NCBI RefSeq assembly: GCF_022376445.1
Contig: NW_025955138.1
Location: 16,189 to 80,188, forward strand
Direction: 5' to 3'
From: Fomitopsis serialis
Taxonomy: Eukaryota > Basidiomycota > Agaricomycetes > Polyporales > Fomitopsidaceae
DNA length: 64,000 bases
Part shown: piece by piece, positions 35,001-45,738 of the stretch
Position numbering within the stretch: position 1 is the stretch's first letter
Layout of the letters: each line of letters begins with the position of its first letter
Program-made: the position numbers and the translations under genes
Notes under the pieces: model-generated
The model's database searches: none
Told to the model about the DNA's origin: nothing
What the model saw: the letters and a program-made list of their open reading frames with translations, nothing else

Positions 35001-35753
35001 GTGTTCCGGCAAGATATCCGCCTTGGTCTTGCTGAAGACTTCCGCAAACTCGTGGTACTCCTCCGGTATTCCGGTGAGGTCCGGAGGCGAGTCGGAGACG
35101 GATGAGCTGCGAGCAGAGGTTGAATCGACGGCCAGATTGAGCGAATAGCTCGTGGATCCGGCAAGCTTGCAGGCCCTAGAGAACGCCACAGCGTTCACAA
35201 GAGATACCTGCGGAGCAGTACGCGGAGCAGGCGGAGGATCCGGTAAAGGATCCGGAGGGGTCGGAGGTGGTACCGAGTCAGATACGGGACGAGTCGGAGG
35301 TGCGGTTCGGAATTGGATGCTGCGCTTCTTCCAATCAATCAACGGATTGTAGGCGGAGAGCCAGCTGTATCCCAGGACGGCGGAGACCGACTTATCGAGC
35401 GGAGTGACGTAGAAGTCGACGGAGAGAACTTCCCCTGAGGGAAAGTGGAGCGGAATCGAGGCGGTCCGAGTGATGGTCTCGTTAGACGTGCCGTCGAAAA
35501 GCTGCAGTCGGAGCGGAGTAACAGGCGAGGTGACAAGATGGTATTTCTCCGCGAAGTCCGAATCTACAAAACAGTGCGAAGATCCGGAATCGACAAGAGC
35601 GCGAAAGGGTGATGGTACAGAGTCGGAAAATAGTTCAATTGTGAGGGACGAAGGGTCGGAAAGAGCGGACGCGTTGAGTCGGAGAACCTGTTCCGCGCGG
35701 GTATCGTCAACGCAGTCCCCACCGCGCGCGGAGGTCGGAGGACTGCGGACTAG
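32062..35753 (-). CDS. pol: Gypsy pol: protease, RT, RNase H, integrase, chromodomain (one frame break)
   Basis: Entered by frameshift at 35753. The order is aspartic protease (ALVDSGSSHCFVDS); reverse transcriptase with LCVDYRGLNKIT, MPFGLSNAPAAFQRFVN and VVVYLDDILIYS (catalytic DD); RNase H (VETDASDYAIAGILS); integrase zinc finger (HDHPTAGHYGQNKTQ ... CTVCARAK), core with MDLIEQLPDSDGF, TSDRGSEFV and PEGDGQTERVNQ (D, D, E). The C-terminal chromodomain is FEISEILDSKI ... YYVRWAGY ... TSWI, typical of chromoviruses, which use it to target heterochromatin. A one-base deletion near 33172 moves the reading frame between the integrase zinc finger and the core (ORFs 35342-33090 and 33147-32062). 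It is either a real lesion or a sequence error, since all else is intact. Confidence 0.92.
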
Positions 35754-35759
35754 TTTTTT
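35711..35759 (-). promoter_or_regulatory. Programmed -1 ribosomal frameshift signal between gag and pol
   Basis: On the coding strand the slippery heptamer A AAA AAC (plus-strand 35753-35759) sits in the correct gag phase, directly before the gag stop TAG. Five bases later a perfect 8-bp stem (CGCAGTCC, 35740-35747, with GGACTGCG, 35711-35718) encloses a 21-nt GC-rich loop. The -1 frame is open for 137 codons from 35753 into protease with no in-frame ATG, so pol has no start of its own. Confidence 0.85.
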
Positions 35760-37129
35760 GACTCCTTCGGAGCCTCTGGAGTCGTCGCCGGAGTTGCTTC
35801 GGCAGCGCGGCCTTTGGCAGCGGACGACGTCTTCTTCGGGCAGGCATTGGCAGTATGTCCGGCACCGCCGCAGAAGAGGCAGAGGTTGTTGTTGAAACGT
35901 CGCTGACGCTCCTCCTGCGTCAACTTGCCGTCCTTGCCCAGCTTGTCGGAGTACGGCTTAGCGGGGGCTTTGGACTGCGCCTTCGGAGTAGACGAAGTCG
36001 ACGACTTGGACGGAGTAGAGGAGGACGTGTTCTGCGAGCCGGAGGAACCGGACTTCGCAGGCTGCGACGTTTTGGAGTCGGACTTGGAGTCGGCTGACTT
36101 CTGGCCGGACTTGTGCGAGCTGGGGGATTCCCTAGACTGCTCAGCCTTGCGCTCCCAGTAACGATGGTCGAGCGCTTGGGCCAGGTTTCGGAGCTCCTCC
36201 AGAGTGGAGGGCTTCCCGACTTCGGAGATGCGGTCCTTCAGACGCGCCGGAAGACCTTTGTAGAACTGGTAGCGGAGGGCGGAAGTGCCCCAACGAACCT
36301 GTGTCGCGAGACGGCTGAAGTTGGTGATGTACTTCGCGATCCGTTGATTCTCGGACATGGACAGGTTTACGAGGTCGTGTTCTGCTTGTCCGGTGGCGTC
36401 GTACGGACCGAAGTTGATTCGGAGTTCCTGCTGGAACTCCTCGTAGTCCGTCAGGAACAAGGGAGGGGTAGACGACACTTGCTCCAATAGGTACGGCTCG
36501 AACCATTGCAGAGCAGTACCTTTGAGATAGGAGACGGCGTACGTGACCTTCTTCTCGTCGGAGTCGAATGTCTGGGGGCGAGCTTTGAAAACGAGCTCCA
36601 GCTGGGTGAAGAACGACCGGAGTTTGGTCGAGTCCGAACCGTCGAACTGGTCCGGCTCCCGGACGTTGTTCCGCTCGCGCGAAGAGGGTTGCGTCGGAGC
36701 GGCAGACTGTCGCTGGAGGGTGGTAGCCAGGAGCGAAATAGCTCCGGCGAGCTCGTGGTTGACATCCTGACCCGTTGGAGGCGGGTCACGACGAGGTGAC
36801 GAACGGATGGAAGGGGGTAGCGGAACCAACTCCGGAAGAATTGGAGAACGATCTGGAATCGGTTGTGGAGGCCAGTTGATTGGTCCGCCCGGACTATAGA
36901 CCGGGTTTGCTCCTCCTTCACGGAAGGCAGGATCCTCAAACGGATTGTGGCTGGTGCGACGGGAAGAAGGAACCGGAGAACGTGAAACGGTGTCCGGTGG
37001 GAGTATTACAGCGGTACCCCTAACTGTGGGCGTAACGGGTGCAGCTCGAGTGGGTGTAACCGGAGTCGGATTGTTGACCAACGGAACATTATAACGTCGG
37101 GCGGAGAACCCGCGGAAATCATCGGTCAT
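35750..37129 (-). CDS. gag: Gypsy gag (459 aa)
   Basis: ATG 37129 lies 32 nt inside the 5' LTR boundary. After a Pro/Arg-rich N-terminus (residues 1-125) comes a retrotransposon gag domain around residues 155-270 with LRSFFTQLELVFKARPQTF and VSYLKGTALQWFEPYL. A Ser/Lys/Pro-rich linker follows, then one zinc knuckle near residue 430, CLFCGGAGHTANAC (CX2CX4HX4C). Gag assembles the particle and packages element RNA. The frame ends in AAA AAC TAG, where a -1 frameshift site overlaps the last codons, so gag is the default product and Gag-Pol the minor one. The frame is intact. Confidence 0.92.
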   Translation of the reverse strand: MTDDFRGFSARRYNVPLVNNPTPVTPTRAAPVTPTVRGTAVILPPDTVSRSPVPSSRRTSHNPFEDPAFREGGANPVYSPGGPINWPPQPIPDRSPILPELVPLPPSIRSSPRRDPPPTGQDVNHELAGAISLLATTLQRQSAAPTQPSSRERNNVREPDQFDGSDSTKLRSFFTQLELVFKARPQTFDSDEKKVTYAVSYLKGTALQWFEPYLLEQVSSTPPLFLTDYEEFQQELRINFGPYDATGQAEHDLVNLSMSENQRIAKYITNFSRLATQVRWGTSALRYQFYKGLPARLKDRISEVGKPSTLEELRNLAQALDHRYWERKAEQSRESPSSHKSGQKSADSKSDSKTSQPAKSGSSGSQNTSSSTPSKSSTSSTPKAQSKAPAKPYSDKLGKDGKLTQEERQRRFNNNLCLFCGGAGHTANACPKKTSSAAKGRAAEATPATTPEAPKESKN

Positions 37130-37160
37130 GTCGAGATCCCAAGAGTCAGTTCGAATATAC

Positions 37161-37775
37161 TGTTAGGATCGTGCGCTCGAGACGAAGTCCGAGGTCGGAG
37201 TTACGAAGTCCGGAGTTTCGGAGCGCAGTGGAATGAGGACTTGGCGAAGCTATTAACAACGCCCCTGGGAGAACTCGACGAGGTCCTCTATTTGGACTTG
37301 GACGGAGGTGGACTATGACGGAGTCCGGAGATAGAGTCGGAGGAAGGAGGAGGAGAAGACGAGAGCGAGAGAGAGAAGAGAGAAACTAGACAGAGGTCGG
37401 ACGGAAGTCCGGAGTTCAGACAGGAGTTCGGAGGAAAGGAAGTCGGATTGGTTAGACGAGGATAAACGAGATATTCAAACTGGAGTACAACAGTGCTACA
37501 GTTCGGTCTTTTATACTAAGAGTCCTAATTGTGAACGGAAGACAATAAGTCGGAGGAAGGGATACGGAAAACAATAACGGAAGACCGGAGATGTTAGTAA
37601 CCGGAGTGAATACAATAAGCTAATTGTCCGTGCAAGATAGAGACCATGCGGTACGCTAATTGTAATCGGGAGAAGATAGGCTAAGCGAATACAATTAGAC
37701 CGGAGTTCGGAGAAACGGAGACGGAGAAAACGGAACTGGAGTTCGGAGGTGGTCTTGGTGGCACGGAACGTGACA
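37161..37775 (-). repeat. Gypsy 5' LTR
   Basis: In element orientation it begins TGTCACGTTCCG and ends ATCCTAACA. It is identical to the other LTR apart from about two positions. Confidence 0.93.
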
Positions 37776-39773
37776 GCAAGTTGTCCTGCCCTGTAAGTGA
37801 AAACTCCGCCATAAGTGTCCATGTATAACACCTCAACCAATGTACTGGTACTCACACAAATAGTACTCATATACTCATGGAATGCATTTATGCTTTACTC
37901 ACTACTTACTTGTTGTACGGTCTCAGCAGCAACTGGGGTGATAGAGGTCAAATGTAGGTGGGATGCCACACATATGGCTGGCTCTGTTGCACAGCAGCTA
38001 ATGCACCTATATACACAGATCTTTAGAGTTTTAGCATCTATAAGTTCTAACCAACAATGCTGGGGTATTAAATCATAACAGGATTGTATGCATACCATGC
38101 GATGCGATGATGTTCGCGCTGGTGGCTGACCTAGTGGCTGAGAAAAGGAGTGAGTTGGAATCGTGCACCTCGTCCTTGATTGGTGTCGGATAAAACGGAA
38201 ATAGGACCCACTAATAGTACATCAATGTTAGTATTTGTCCGAGGTTGTTTGGAGTCAATGGCGTGACAGCCGGGGGTCGGTATGCAGAAGTGGTCGTAGT
38301 GGCGTGAAAGCGCCCGTATGCTCGTTAAGTGTGCAATGCACTCGAGCGATGTTCACTCGGGCACCGCTTCGGGCATGTCCCCGAACTGCCCGAGACGATG
38401 TTCGTCTCGCTCTACACGACCTCCTGCTTGTCCAATCCCCAAGAGACTTCACACATAGCATTTAGATATACAACACATGTTGCATACCAAGTTTGGAGAC
38501 AATCCAACCACAGGAGATGATGTGATAAGTTCTTCTCCTTCCTATAGCCCCCTATAGCCAATTGATGAATGCCCTTGTCATCTCATCTCAGAAGCTTATT
38601 GTAAGTGTAAGTACATACACATATGATGCCAATGTAAATTCTGAGAAGTAGTCATAATGTCTGGATGCATGTAGAGGCTCCAAATGAATGAATATGCTTT
38701 TTGTACATGTGAACATTCTCATGACATTGAGGCACATATACTAGTCCTGATACTGTGAGTATACACAAAACAGTACATGAATGTGCTTGCAACATACTGG
38801 TAGAGCTTTCATGAGCTACAGTGGAGTGGTTGTAATGTTATGCATGCCCCCTTGTGGCGAAGTTTCGCATTTTGGGGCCAGTAATCCTTCATCAAGCACT
38901 ATGTGTTGCTTGTGGATAATCATAGCAGTTTTCTAGAGTTTATTAGAGTATATTATGCCACTTCTGGCCGCTCTATTGATGGGTATTAGGTAGGCATCAC
39001 TGAGGAGATAGTCATACTATTCCGAGGTAATAACACATTGTATACACTTGGTAAGCTTATATACAGTGTAAGTATCACTACTAAATGTATGACCCAAGAT
39101 ATTGCGAGAAGAAAAGAAGAAGGGAGCGAGATATTCGTGCTCGTCGTCACCGACAGCGAGCACAGCACCCGACGCGGTGGCGAGCGCGCGTGGGAATCAC
39201 CCGATCAACGACCGTGGGAGTGCCGCGAGGCTCGGGAACGCGCCACCCAGCCGCGCATCAGAGTCAACGCGGACCCGATCTCCGCACGGGCCCGCCATGG
39301 TCGTCGACGGTGAGCGCGATGCGATGGGCCCGTGCGCGTGGCGGCGAGCTCAGCGGGCGTGGCGTCGGCTTACCAAACGTCGGGCGCGACGCCCGGGATC
39401 GGGAAGATCCGTGATCTTGAGGGGAGCGCCCTCAGCCACGTAGCACGTGCGCTGCTCGAGGGATACCGGACTTGGGCAATGGAGAGGAGGAGGGGGATGA
39501 TTACCTTAACGAGGAAAGGGGACGGTGGGCAGTGGTAAATTGCGTGTATGCGGGGACAGGGCTAACTGATTCGTTAGCTACGCGATACGATACCCGTATC
39601 AAGAGCTTATCAGCCGGGAGATATCCGAGAGCGAGGTGCTCGCTCGTCGGCTACCCCGGCCCACCTGCTCCATTTGGTAGGTGGTCTCAGATTCAGATCG
39701 GTCCGATCCGATCCCGGTCCACCTGCCTAACGCGGAATGAACGCGGGGCGAGACATTGATGTCCTCCGTCTGA
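37776..39773. other. No recognisable gene
   Basis: AT-rich DNA with scattered GC-rich islands (38240-38420 and 39110-39450). ORFs in the GC-rich island at 39038-39443 are Arg/Ala/Ser-rich in all frames, as expected of non-coding GC-rich DNA. The left end directly abuts the Gypsy LTR and does not resemble Plavaka sequence. Confidence 0.5.
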
Positions 39774-40067
39774 GTGATTGCAACCCATTCCTCGGTGCTA
39801 TGCCCAGCCAGAGGCCGCAAGGCAATTGAAGCCATGATGGTTATTCACAATCTTGCCATCGATTGGGGGGATAAGCCAGAAGACATCCTCAGCTTCGATC
39901 CACGGGATGATTGGACTGCAGAGGATTTGGATGACGCGGTGATAGACCCTGACCTTGTTCATGTCATTTTCACGACCATGCAGACGTACCCAAGCATGAA
40001 ACGGAGGCATGGTTGAAGAGAATGGGCCTGCAGAAACGTTTAGATCTACTTGACGAACTCTTTCCAT
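39774..40067 (+). pseudogene. C-terminal fragment of a Harbinger-type (DDE_Tnp_4) transposase
   Basis: The frame reads AIEAMMVIHNLAIDWGDKP then an acidic stretch (SFDPRDDWTAEDLDD). After a one-base slip near 40010, a WLKRMGLQKRLDLLDELF tail follows and stops where the Copia 2 LTR begins. This resembles the end of fungal Harbinger nucleases (the alpha-helical VIHNLAID block). The catalytic core is absent. It is a relic, not closely similar to the Harbinger copy at 8838-12543. Confidence 0.5.
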
Positions 40068-40422
40068 TGTAGTAACCAGTAACGACAGATTATGTATCCA
40101 AATTAAAAGCCCTAAGTAAGTATTCCTCCGCCGCCTCCCTGAGCTTCGCAGAGACACCCTGAGAACTGTTGAGTTCGCGCCGCGATCTCGATCTCCGCCA
40201 CCGGGCACGTGACGTACCGCCGGGGGCGGTTCGTCTTCTCGTCTCTCCCCCTTCCCTTCTCCTCAGTCGAATTGTACCGCGACTGAGGTGAGACCCAAAC
40301 CATTACTATACGTTAGGATTGTACTGACTACCTACATAGCGTCTGACCGACGATTTAGGTAGATCAATGCTCAGTCAAATTGTACCGCGACTGAGCGTCT
40401 GACCGATGATTTAGCTTCTACA
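40068..40422 (+). repeat. 5' LTR of Copia 2 (about 355 bp)
   Basis: Begins TGTAG and ends CTACA immediately before the primer binding site. It contains two copies of a CTCAGTC(G/A)AATTGTACCGCG block (40262 and 40371) and two of GCGTCTGACCGA(C/T)GATTTAG (40339 and about 40394). The left limit is inferred from the TG...CA rule. Confidence 0.6.
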
Positions 40423-40434
40423 GGTTATGAGCCC
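40423..40434 (+). promoter_or_regulatory. Primer binding site of Copia 2
   Basis: GGTTATGAGCCC directly follows the LTR end ...CTACA. It is the same sequence as in Copia 1 and complementary to the initiator tRNA-Met anticodon arm. Confidence 0.8.
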
Positions 40435-40602
40435 CGGACGGTGTTTCTGACCCGCCCGCTTACCTGAGGCTTCTCCTCAGCTATTCAGACCTCGGAACAA
40501 GTTTGAGGCACCCATCAAAGTGTGCCTACCCCGCATATTCCCCGCATATAGCCACCTTCTCGGCCAACGACGAATACCCCGACCTCGAGTCCCAGGGTCT
40601 CG

Positions 40603-41570
40603 GTGCCCAAAACGCCGAGAGCTCAAACGGATCTATCTCCGGCGCCCAAGATTGATTTCAAGGCGACCGCCAAGGAGAAGATCAAGCTCCTCCACATACC
40701 ATCGTCTCTACTCAACGGCGGTGTCATCCTCGATCGTAAGAAGGATAACTGGTATGACTGGAAAACATATATCGAGAACTCACTGAAGATCTGCTTCGCG
40801 TGGGGCTACCTGTCTGGCGAGGAGATCGTTCCTTCCGACGACGACGACCCCCGCTCGGTCATCAACTTCCGCAGGAACGAGCAGATGATCATCGCTCTTC
40901 TTAGCTCGAAGGCCGCGAAGGAGGAACAACACTTCATAGCTCGGTTCACCAACGCGCGCCCTCTATGGATCGCTCTCTGCGGCCGTCACAAGAAGCAGCC
41001 CGGGGCGTACGCCCAGGTTCGTCTACTCCAGGACTTCCTCTCCTGTCGCTACACAGCCGAGGAACATTTCTCGGAGACGACCACGCGACTCCAGGAGCTC
41101 GCGGAACATATCTTCCATATCGGCATCCCCAACATCGAGGTCTTCATGACCATAGGAATGCTCAACGCGATGAACGGCTACCTTAGTCACCTCCAATCGC
41201 AAGTCGGTACGTCCCTCACGACTTCAGTCACCTCGGGCGTCCCCTACACTTCCGTCGACATCGCGAGTGCCTCAATCTCGAGCAGCGCATCATCTCAGAC
41301 AACAAGGCGTCCTCGTCCGCCACGGCTCTCGCCGCCTACTTGAAGCCCGGGAAGTCGATGCCGTCGCAGAAGACGTGCACCAACGCTAAGTGCCCGCGTC
41401 CGAACGGTCATACCGCTCCGGAATGCTGGGCTCCGGGTGGAGGAATGGAAGGACGTCCGAGAGGAGGTGCGGTGAACAAGAAAAAGGGGAAGGGACCGGG
41501 CAAGGCTAGCTCCGGTGCCGCCTCGGGACCGACCGTGACAAGATGGGCGGGCGTACATCGTGGATGGTAA
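40603..41570 (+). pseudogene. Copia 2 gag with zinc knuckle (frame-shifted)
   Basis: The frame through 40603-41343 encodes a Copia gag: LDRKKDNWYDWKTYIENSL, a helical core, and LLQDFLSCRYTAEEHFSETT. No ATG lies in frame before this part. Near 41225-41290 the frame slips; the continuing frame (41340-41570) has a CX4CX5HX4C knuckle (CTNAKCPRPNGHTAPEC) and a basic tail. Together they are one gag with at least one frame break, so this copy is not functional. Confidence 0.7.
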
Positions 41571-41699
41571 GACCGGCCACGCTTATCTCTTGAGCACGGT
41601 CCCACCGGCATCCATGTCCTCTACCTCTCAGGTGATGACGCCACGCCGTCCGAGTCCGACTTCGCTGGGCTGACGACTGACGCGTCTCCCGAATGGCTC

Positions 41700-42248
41700 G
41701 TGTCTGTTGCTGTGCCAGCTGACCTCTTCGAGTACGAAGCTCTGGTGTCTGTTGAAGACGAAGAGGCTGTCTCTCTGAACTGGTCCTCACACTCTCGGGC
41801 TCCGTCTGATCCCACTGCTTTCTCGGTGGCTCCAGTGCCTGTGGCTGCTCGCCGTGTCTCTACTGCTGGGACTGAGCCTTTCGTATTCGACTCGGGCGCC
41901 TCCACGCACTTGTCTCCTCATAAGGCCGACTTCCACGACCTTCGTCCGATTGCTCCGCCGCTCGAAGTCTGGCACCGCCGCCTGGGCCACGTCAACCATC
42001 GTACCATTCACAACATGGCTCGTCTCGGGTCAGTCACAGGTATGCCCATCATCCTCTCCCCACCAGCAAAATGTGAACATTGCATTCTCGGCAAACAGAT
42101 GAGAAGTGCGGTTCCGAAGGTGCGGGTGGGGGAAAAGGCAACTAGGGTCCTGGGTACAGTGTTCGTGGACGTGCAGGGGCAGCGGACGTGCGTTCCGCCT
42201 CTGGGAACTTCATCAGGAAAAAACCGCCCGCAGGGCAGGAGCTCTTAG
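41700..42248 (+). pseudogene. Copia 2 protease fused to pre-integrase by deletion
   Basis: FVFDSGASTHLSP is the aspartic protease active site. Only about 25 residues later comes LEVWHRRLGHVNHRTIHNMA ... CEHCILGKQM, the HHCC zinc-binding pre-integrase domain, which normally lies well over 100 residues further on. The protease body has therefore been deleted. The frame decays after GKQMRSAVPKVRVGEKATRV, and no integrase core or reverse transcriptase follows. Confidence 0.75.
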
Positions 42249-42971
42249 AATTGATTTGAAGATAGCCAAACCGGTTTGAAGCGGTCAAACTGTTCAAACA
42301 TGACTCAATACAAGTACCCCTGTTTAAAGGTGTCAAAAATATATCGAACCTGTTGCAAGATTGCCTCGTTTGCTTGAATCAAATTGCTATGGTTTGGTCT
42401 TTACTATGAATACATCCATAGCAGTGCTTTCCAGGGGGAACATTTGAGTTTGGTATGATTGAAATGTCTTCAGAGGATTGCCAAAATATGTTTAATGACT
42501 TTCTTGTTCTCTCTCATTTGATTCAAAGCACACGGTTTCAGGGCCACCGTTCCCTCAGGGTTGTTATTCCTCAATTATTTACCAGCCCGGATAATGCACA
42601 TTCATGAATTAGCTGTCATAAATATATCAATTTCGTACATGGCGTGATGGGCGACAGTACACAGCGGCAATCCTACACGACGGGTATGCGAATGCGGTGG
42701 ACATGGATACAACGTGAGGGGGCTGGATATCATTGGAGGGCAGCGGAGAGCGGTACAACAACAGAGAACAATAACACCAGCGGAGATGATAGGCGTGAGG
42801 ATGACGCCAGCAAAGATGATAGGCGTGAGGATGATGCCAGCAAAGACGATGCCAGCAAAGATGAGGAGAGAGATGAAAGACAGTATCTTACAAGCGACCC
42901 TCCAACATCAGAGCCCTGTGGGATAGCTCAGTCTTGCAACCTACTGATGAGATAACCCACGCACCTAGGCC
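42249..42971. other. No recognisable gene; short tandem repeat
   Basis: Non-coding. Bases 42784-42868 hold about two and a half tandem copies of a 30-33 bp unit containing GATAGGCGTGAGGATGA and GCCAGCAAAGA. Confidence 0.5.
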
Positions 42972-45738
42972 TTATCCTTGGACGCAGCATTTGGACAGCC
43001 CAGCCTGAGCGTTGTCGGGAGCACCACCCCTCGACTGCCACCTAGCCTTCACCTTCCCAGCGTTGATGAGAGGGTCTAGGTCCGCATTGGACTTCTCCTC
43101 GCCTTGCCCACTCTGCGAATCCACCCGAAGCCCAGCGAACACCCTGAACAATTGTTAGAAATGTAATCAAATAAAGTCAGCCGCCTACCTGATGTTCTTG
43201 GACAGACTGGCGTTCAGGGACTCCGAGAGGTTTTCCCCAGCCCTCGTCATAGTCCTTGTTGTTCGGATTGGCCAACCAATGGATCATCTCCACGCCAGAC
43301 AGCAGGCGATCGTACCTATTGAGTGTCAGAACTATCCTGTGAGATGACTGTAATATGTGGCCTACGCTGGGGCGTACACCTTCACCTGGAATTCCACCGT
43401 GTTGTTGTCGTTCATCCACTCGTCCAAGGCCACGAGAATCTGACATTCGGATCGTCAAGCTTGTTAATGGCACATCAGTAGGCATAATTACTCACCGCAC
43501 TGCACGCCAGGGCAATCATGTTGCTTGGGATGATCTTCAACGCACCGCCAAGGTCAAACCGTTCTTTGCACGCCGGGCGAAACACGTCCGGGTTCTGTCC
43601 GCGGAACCATTGGTTAGCGATGACCTCGGCCACGCACAGACCATGGAACAGCATGTCCAGGTCTGGCTCCTCCACAGCTGAGTGGCGTCAGTTAGCAGCA
43701 CACCGCGAGCTCAAGATCGAAGACTTACCGATGGGTCAACCTCGGGATCCGGTAGCACAAGCTGCCCGTAGTGAAAGGTGTTGTTGTCTTTCAAGAACTT
43801 GATGCGATTCTCCCGGGCTTTCTTCACCTTCTGGTTGCGCTCGACAGCATCCACTGGTTTACCATCGTCCCCAACCTCGGGCAGCCTGATAGACAAGAAC
43901 TCTTTCTCCACCACGCGCTTCGCCTTCTGCTTGAGCTCCTGCCGAAGCTGGGGTGCAGCCTTGTTCACCTGGAAAACATGAATATGGTTAGTACTGAATG
44001 ATGAGGGGAGCTAACACGTACGTATGCGATGATCTTGTTCTTTGTCTTCTGGAAGGCCCAATTCGGCTCGAACTTCTTCTGGAAGTCCTCCCTCTGGTAC
44101 TGACATTGCTCGTTATGAGCCGCTCAACGATGTTGGCAGTCGCCGCATGCTTCTCGGAGACACCTTTCTTCATACGAGGCCAAGCATTCTCCAGAGCAAG
44201 GTACACCCTAAGCTCTTGTTGGGCTTTCCCCAGAAGGCTGCGGACATCGACGTCCTCCATGAGCTTCTCATACGCGCCAGCGGTAGGCTCATTCTTGCCC
44301 GCCTCGGACTTCTTCGAGTCTGCCTTCTTCCGTGGTTGCCTCCTCTTCCTACCCTTCGACTCGGACTCTTCCTCCATCTTCACAATGATCTGACCAAGAA
44401 AGTTTCAGCCCACAGTTCAACTAGCGGAGATGGCTTACCTCGTTCGGAGCTTCCTCGTCTTTCGACAACAATTGGTCCGCGCTCTCATCCTCGTCCTCGC
44501 CATCCCCGTCGGAGCCCTTGTACGAAGAGCCTTCCCCGTCCTGCGAGTCATCCACGTCCATCGGAGACGGCTCTCTCCTGCTGGAGTTGCCCTTTGCCAC
44601 ATGTTTGCCTGTAAACGGTCTCTGAATCTGTTGACCGTACGCAGGTACCTTCTCCGATATGTGTGGTACTCACCTTCATCCTTCGACGACCGTGTCTCCT
44701 TCCTTCTGGGAACCCCCTCCTTGTCACTGGTCTCCAGCTCATCCTCATCTTCGCTGCCAAGAACGATGGGAGCGGCTTTCTTCTTCGCCTTCACAGTCCT
44801 CGAGCCTGAAAATTGTTAGGCTATCCCGGTGCTGATGTATGCTCTCTCACCAAGGTGCGCAGCCAGATCATCCTCGTCCTTCGGAGCCTGCGTTCTCGGC
44901 GCAGAACTAATTGCGACCTCCACAATCTTACGTTTGTTACCTGTTGATAGCTCTTATGAATGTTTTCTTACCAGTGCATGCGCAATCCTGAAACTTATCT
45001 GACAAACTCACCCGCTGCTGTTGCCTGTTCCGCCAACTGATCCTGGCGTTGAGTCCTGGTCTTCTTCTTCTCCGGCTTCTCTGACCCAGATTCGCCATCA
45101 CTGTCCTCGTTGTCGGAAGAAGAAGGGACGTTTTTTCTCTTACGCGGCGTGGTAATGGGTGTGGACTTGCCCGGTGACCCTGGAGCAGCCTCAGACCATC
45201 CCTCGCCACACGAACTGATACGAACTGATTTTACTTACTTCGATTCTTCCCTTTGCTCTTTGACGGTATCACTAGCTCATCCTCATCAGACCCCCCAGCC
45301 TTCGACTCTTCCTCAGCAATGGCATCGTCATCGTCCCCTCCTGTTCCATCATCGCCTTGCTCTTGGCTTGCACATCTGCATGTCTGTGTCTCATTGTGTA
45401 CTGTGAGAAAGTAATGTAGGGGACGTACCATCCTGATGCTCCTTCTCCCCAGAGATCCCCTTTGATCCCTTGGCTAGGTTCGACCGAGCCATTGCGTCCA
45501 GCTCTTGCGCTGTCAGGTTGGGCAATAGGGATCGTAGCGACTCCTTCATAGCCTTGAGCCGAGCTGCATAGCTCAGCACCGGTACAGCATCAGCTCCGGA
45601 ATCTGCTTTGCTGGACGAAGACTTGGTTGCCACCCCGGCACCAGCAGACTTTCTCGCCGCCGGGGTCTTGGCCTTGCTCGCCACCGGGGTCTTGACCTTG
45701 TTCGCGGCTGCGGATGAGCGGGTGTTGCGGGGACCCAT
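42972..45738 (-). CDS. DUF6532-like multi-exon protein
   Basis: Starts at ATG 45738 (MGPRNTRSSAAANK, basic) and ends at TAA 42972-42974, through about ten exons. The N-terminal half is disordered: Lys/Arg and Ser/Asp/Glu-rich blocks with likely nuclear localisation signals (TPRKRKNV, KGRKRRQPRKKADSKK). The C-terminal domain has KAQQELRVYLALENAWP, VNKAAPQLRQELKQKAKRVV, LFHGLCVAEVIANQWFRG, IIPSNMIALACSAV then VALDEWMND, and YDRLLSGVEMIHWL. This order resembles the basidiomycete-expanded DUF6532 family, whose function is unknown. A final exon (about 43143-42972) encodes an acidic, polar tail. Exons were joined by eye; internal boundaries are approximate. It lies 320 nt downstream of the TET-like gene. 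Confidence 0.6.

Larger units (their letters stand above)
30197..37775 (-). mobile_element. Gypsy/Ty3 chromovirus, complete with both LTRs (7.6 kb)
   Basis: Two LTRs (30197-30812, 616 bp; 37161-37775, 615 bp) differ by one substitution and one single-base indel that I can see, so insertion is recent. Reading leftward: gag (37129-35750), a -1 frameshift site, protease, reverse transcriptase, RNase H, integrase and chromodomain (to 32062), then an extra gene on the opposite strand (30981-31970) before the 3' LTR. The flanking 5-mers (gaagc, gcaag) do not match, so no target duplication is evident. A one-base deletion near 33172 breaks pol at the integrase. Confidence 0.93.
40068..42248 (+). mobile_element. 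Copia LTR retrotransposon 2 (internally deleted, no RT)
   Basis: LTR 40068-40422, primer binding site 40423-40434, gag 40603-41343, zinc knuckle near 41370, protease near 41880, then a direct jump to the pre-integrase domain and an abrupt end near 42248. Reverse transcriptase, RNase H, integrase core and 3' LTR are missing. It is inserted into a Harbinger fragment. Confidence 0.75.

Noticed and set aside
30192..37780. Target-site duplication for the Gypsy element
   Set aside because: The flanking 5-mers gaagc and gcaag are not identical, and shifting the LTR edge does not help.
39038..39443. Overlapping ORFs of 90-113 codons on the plus strand
   Set aside because: All three frames are open because the DNA is GC-rich. 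The compositions are Arg/Ala/Ser with no motif or splice support.
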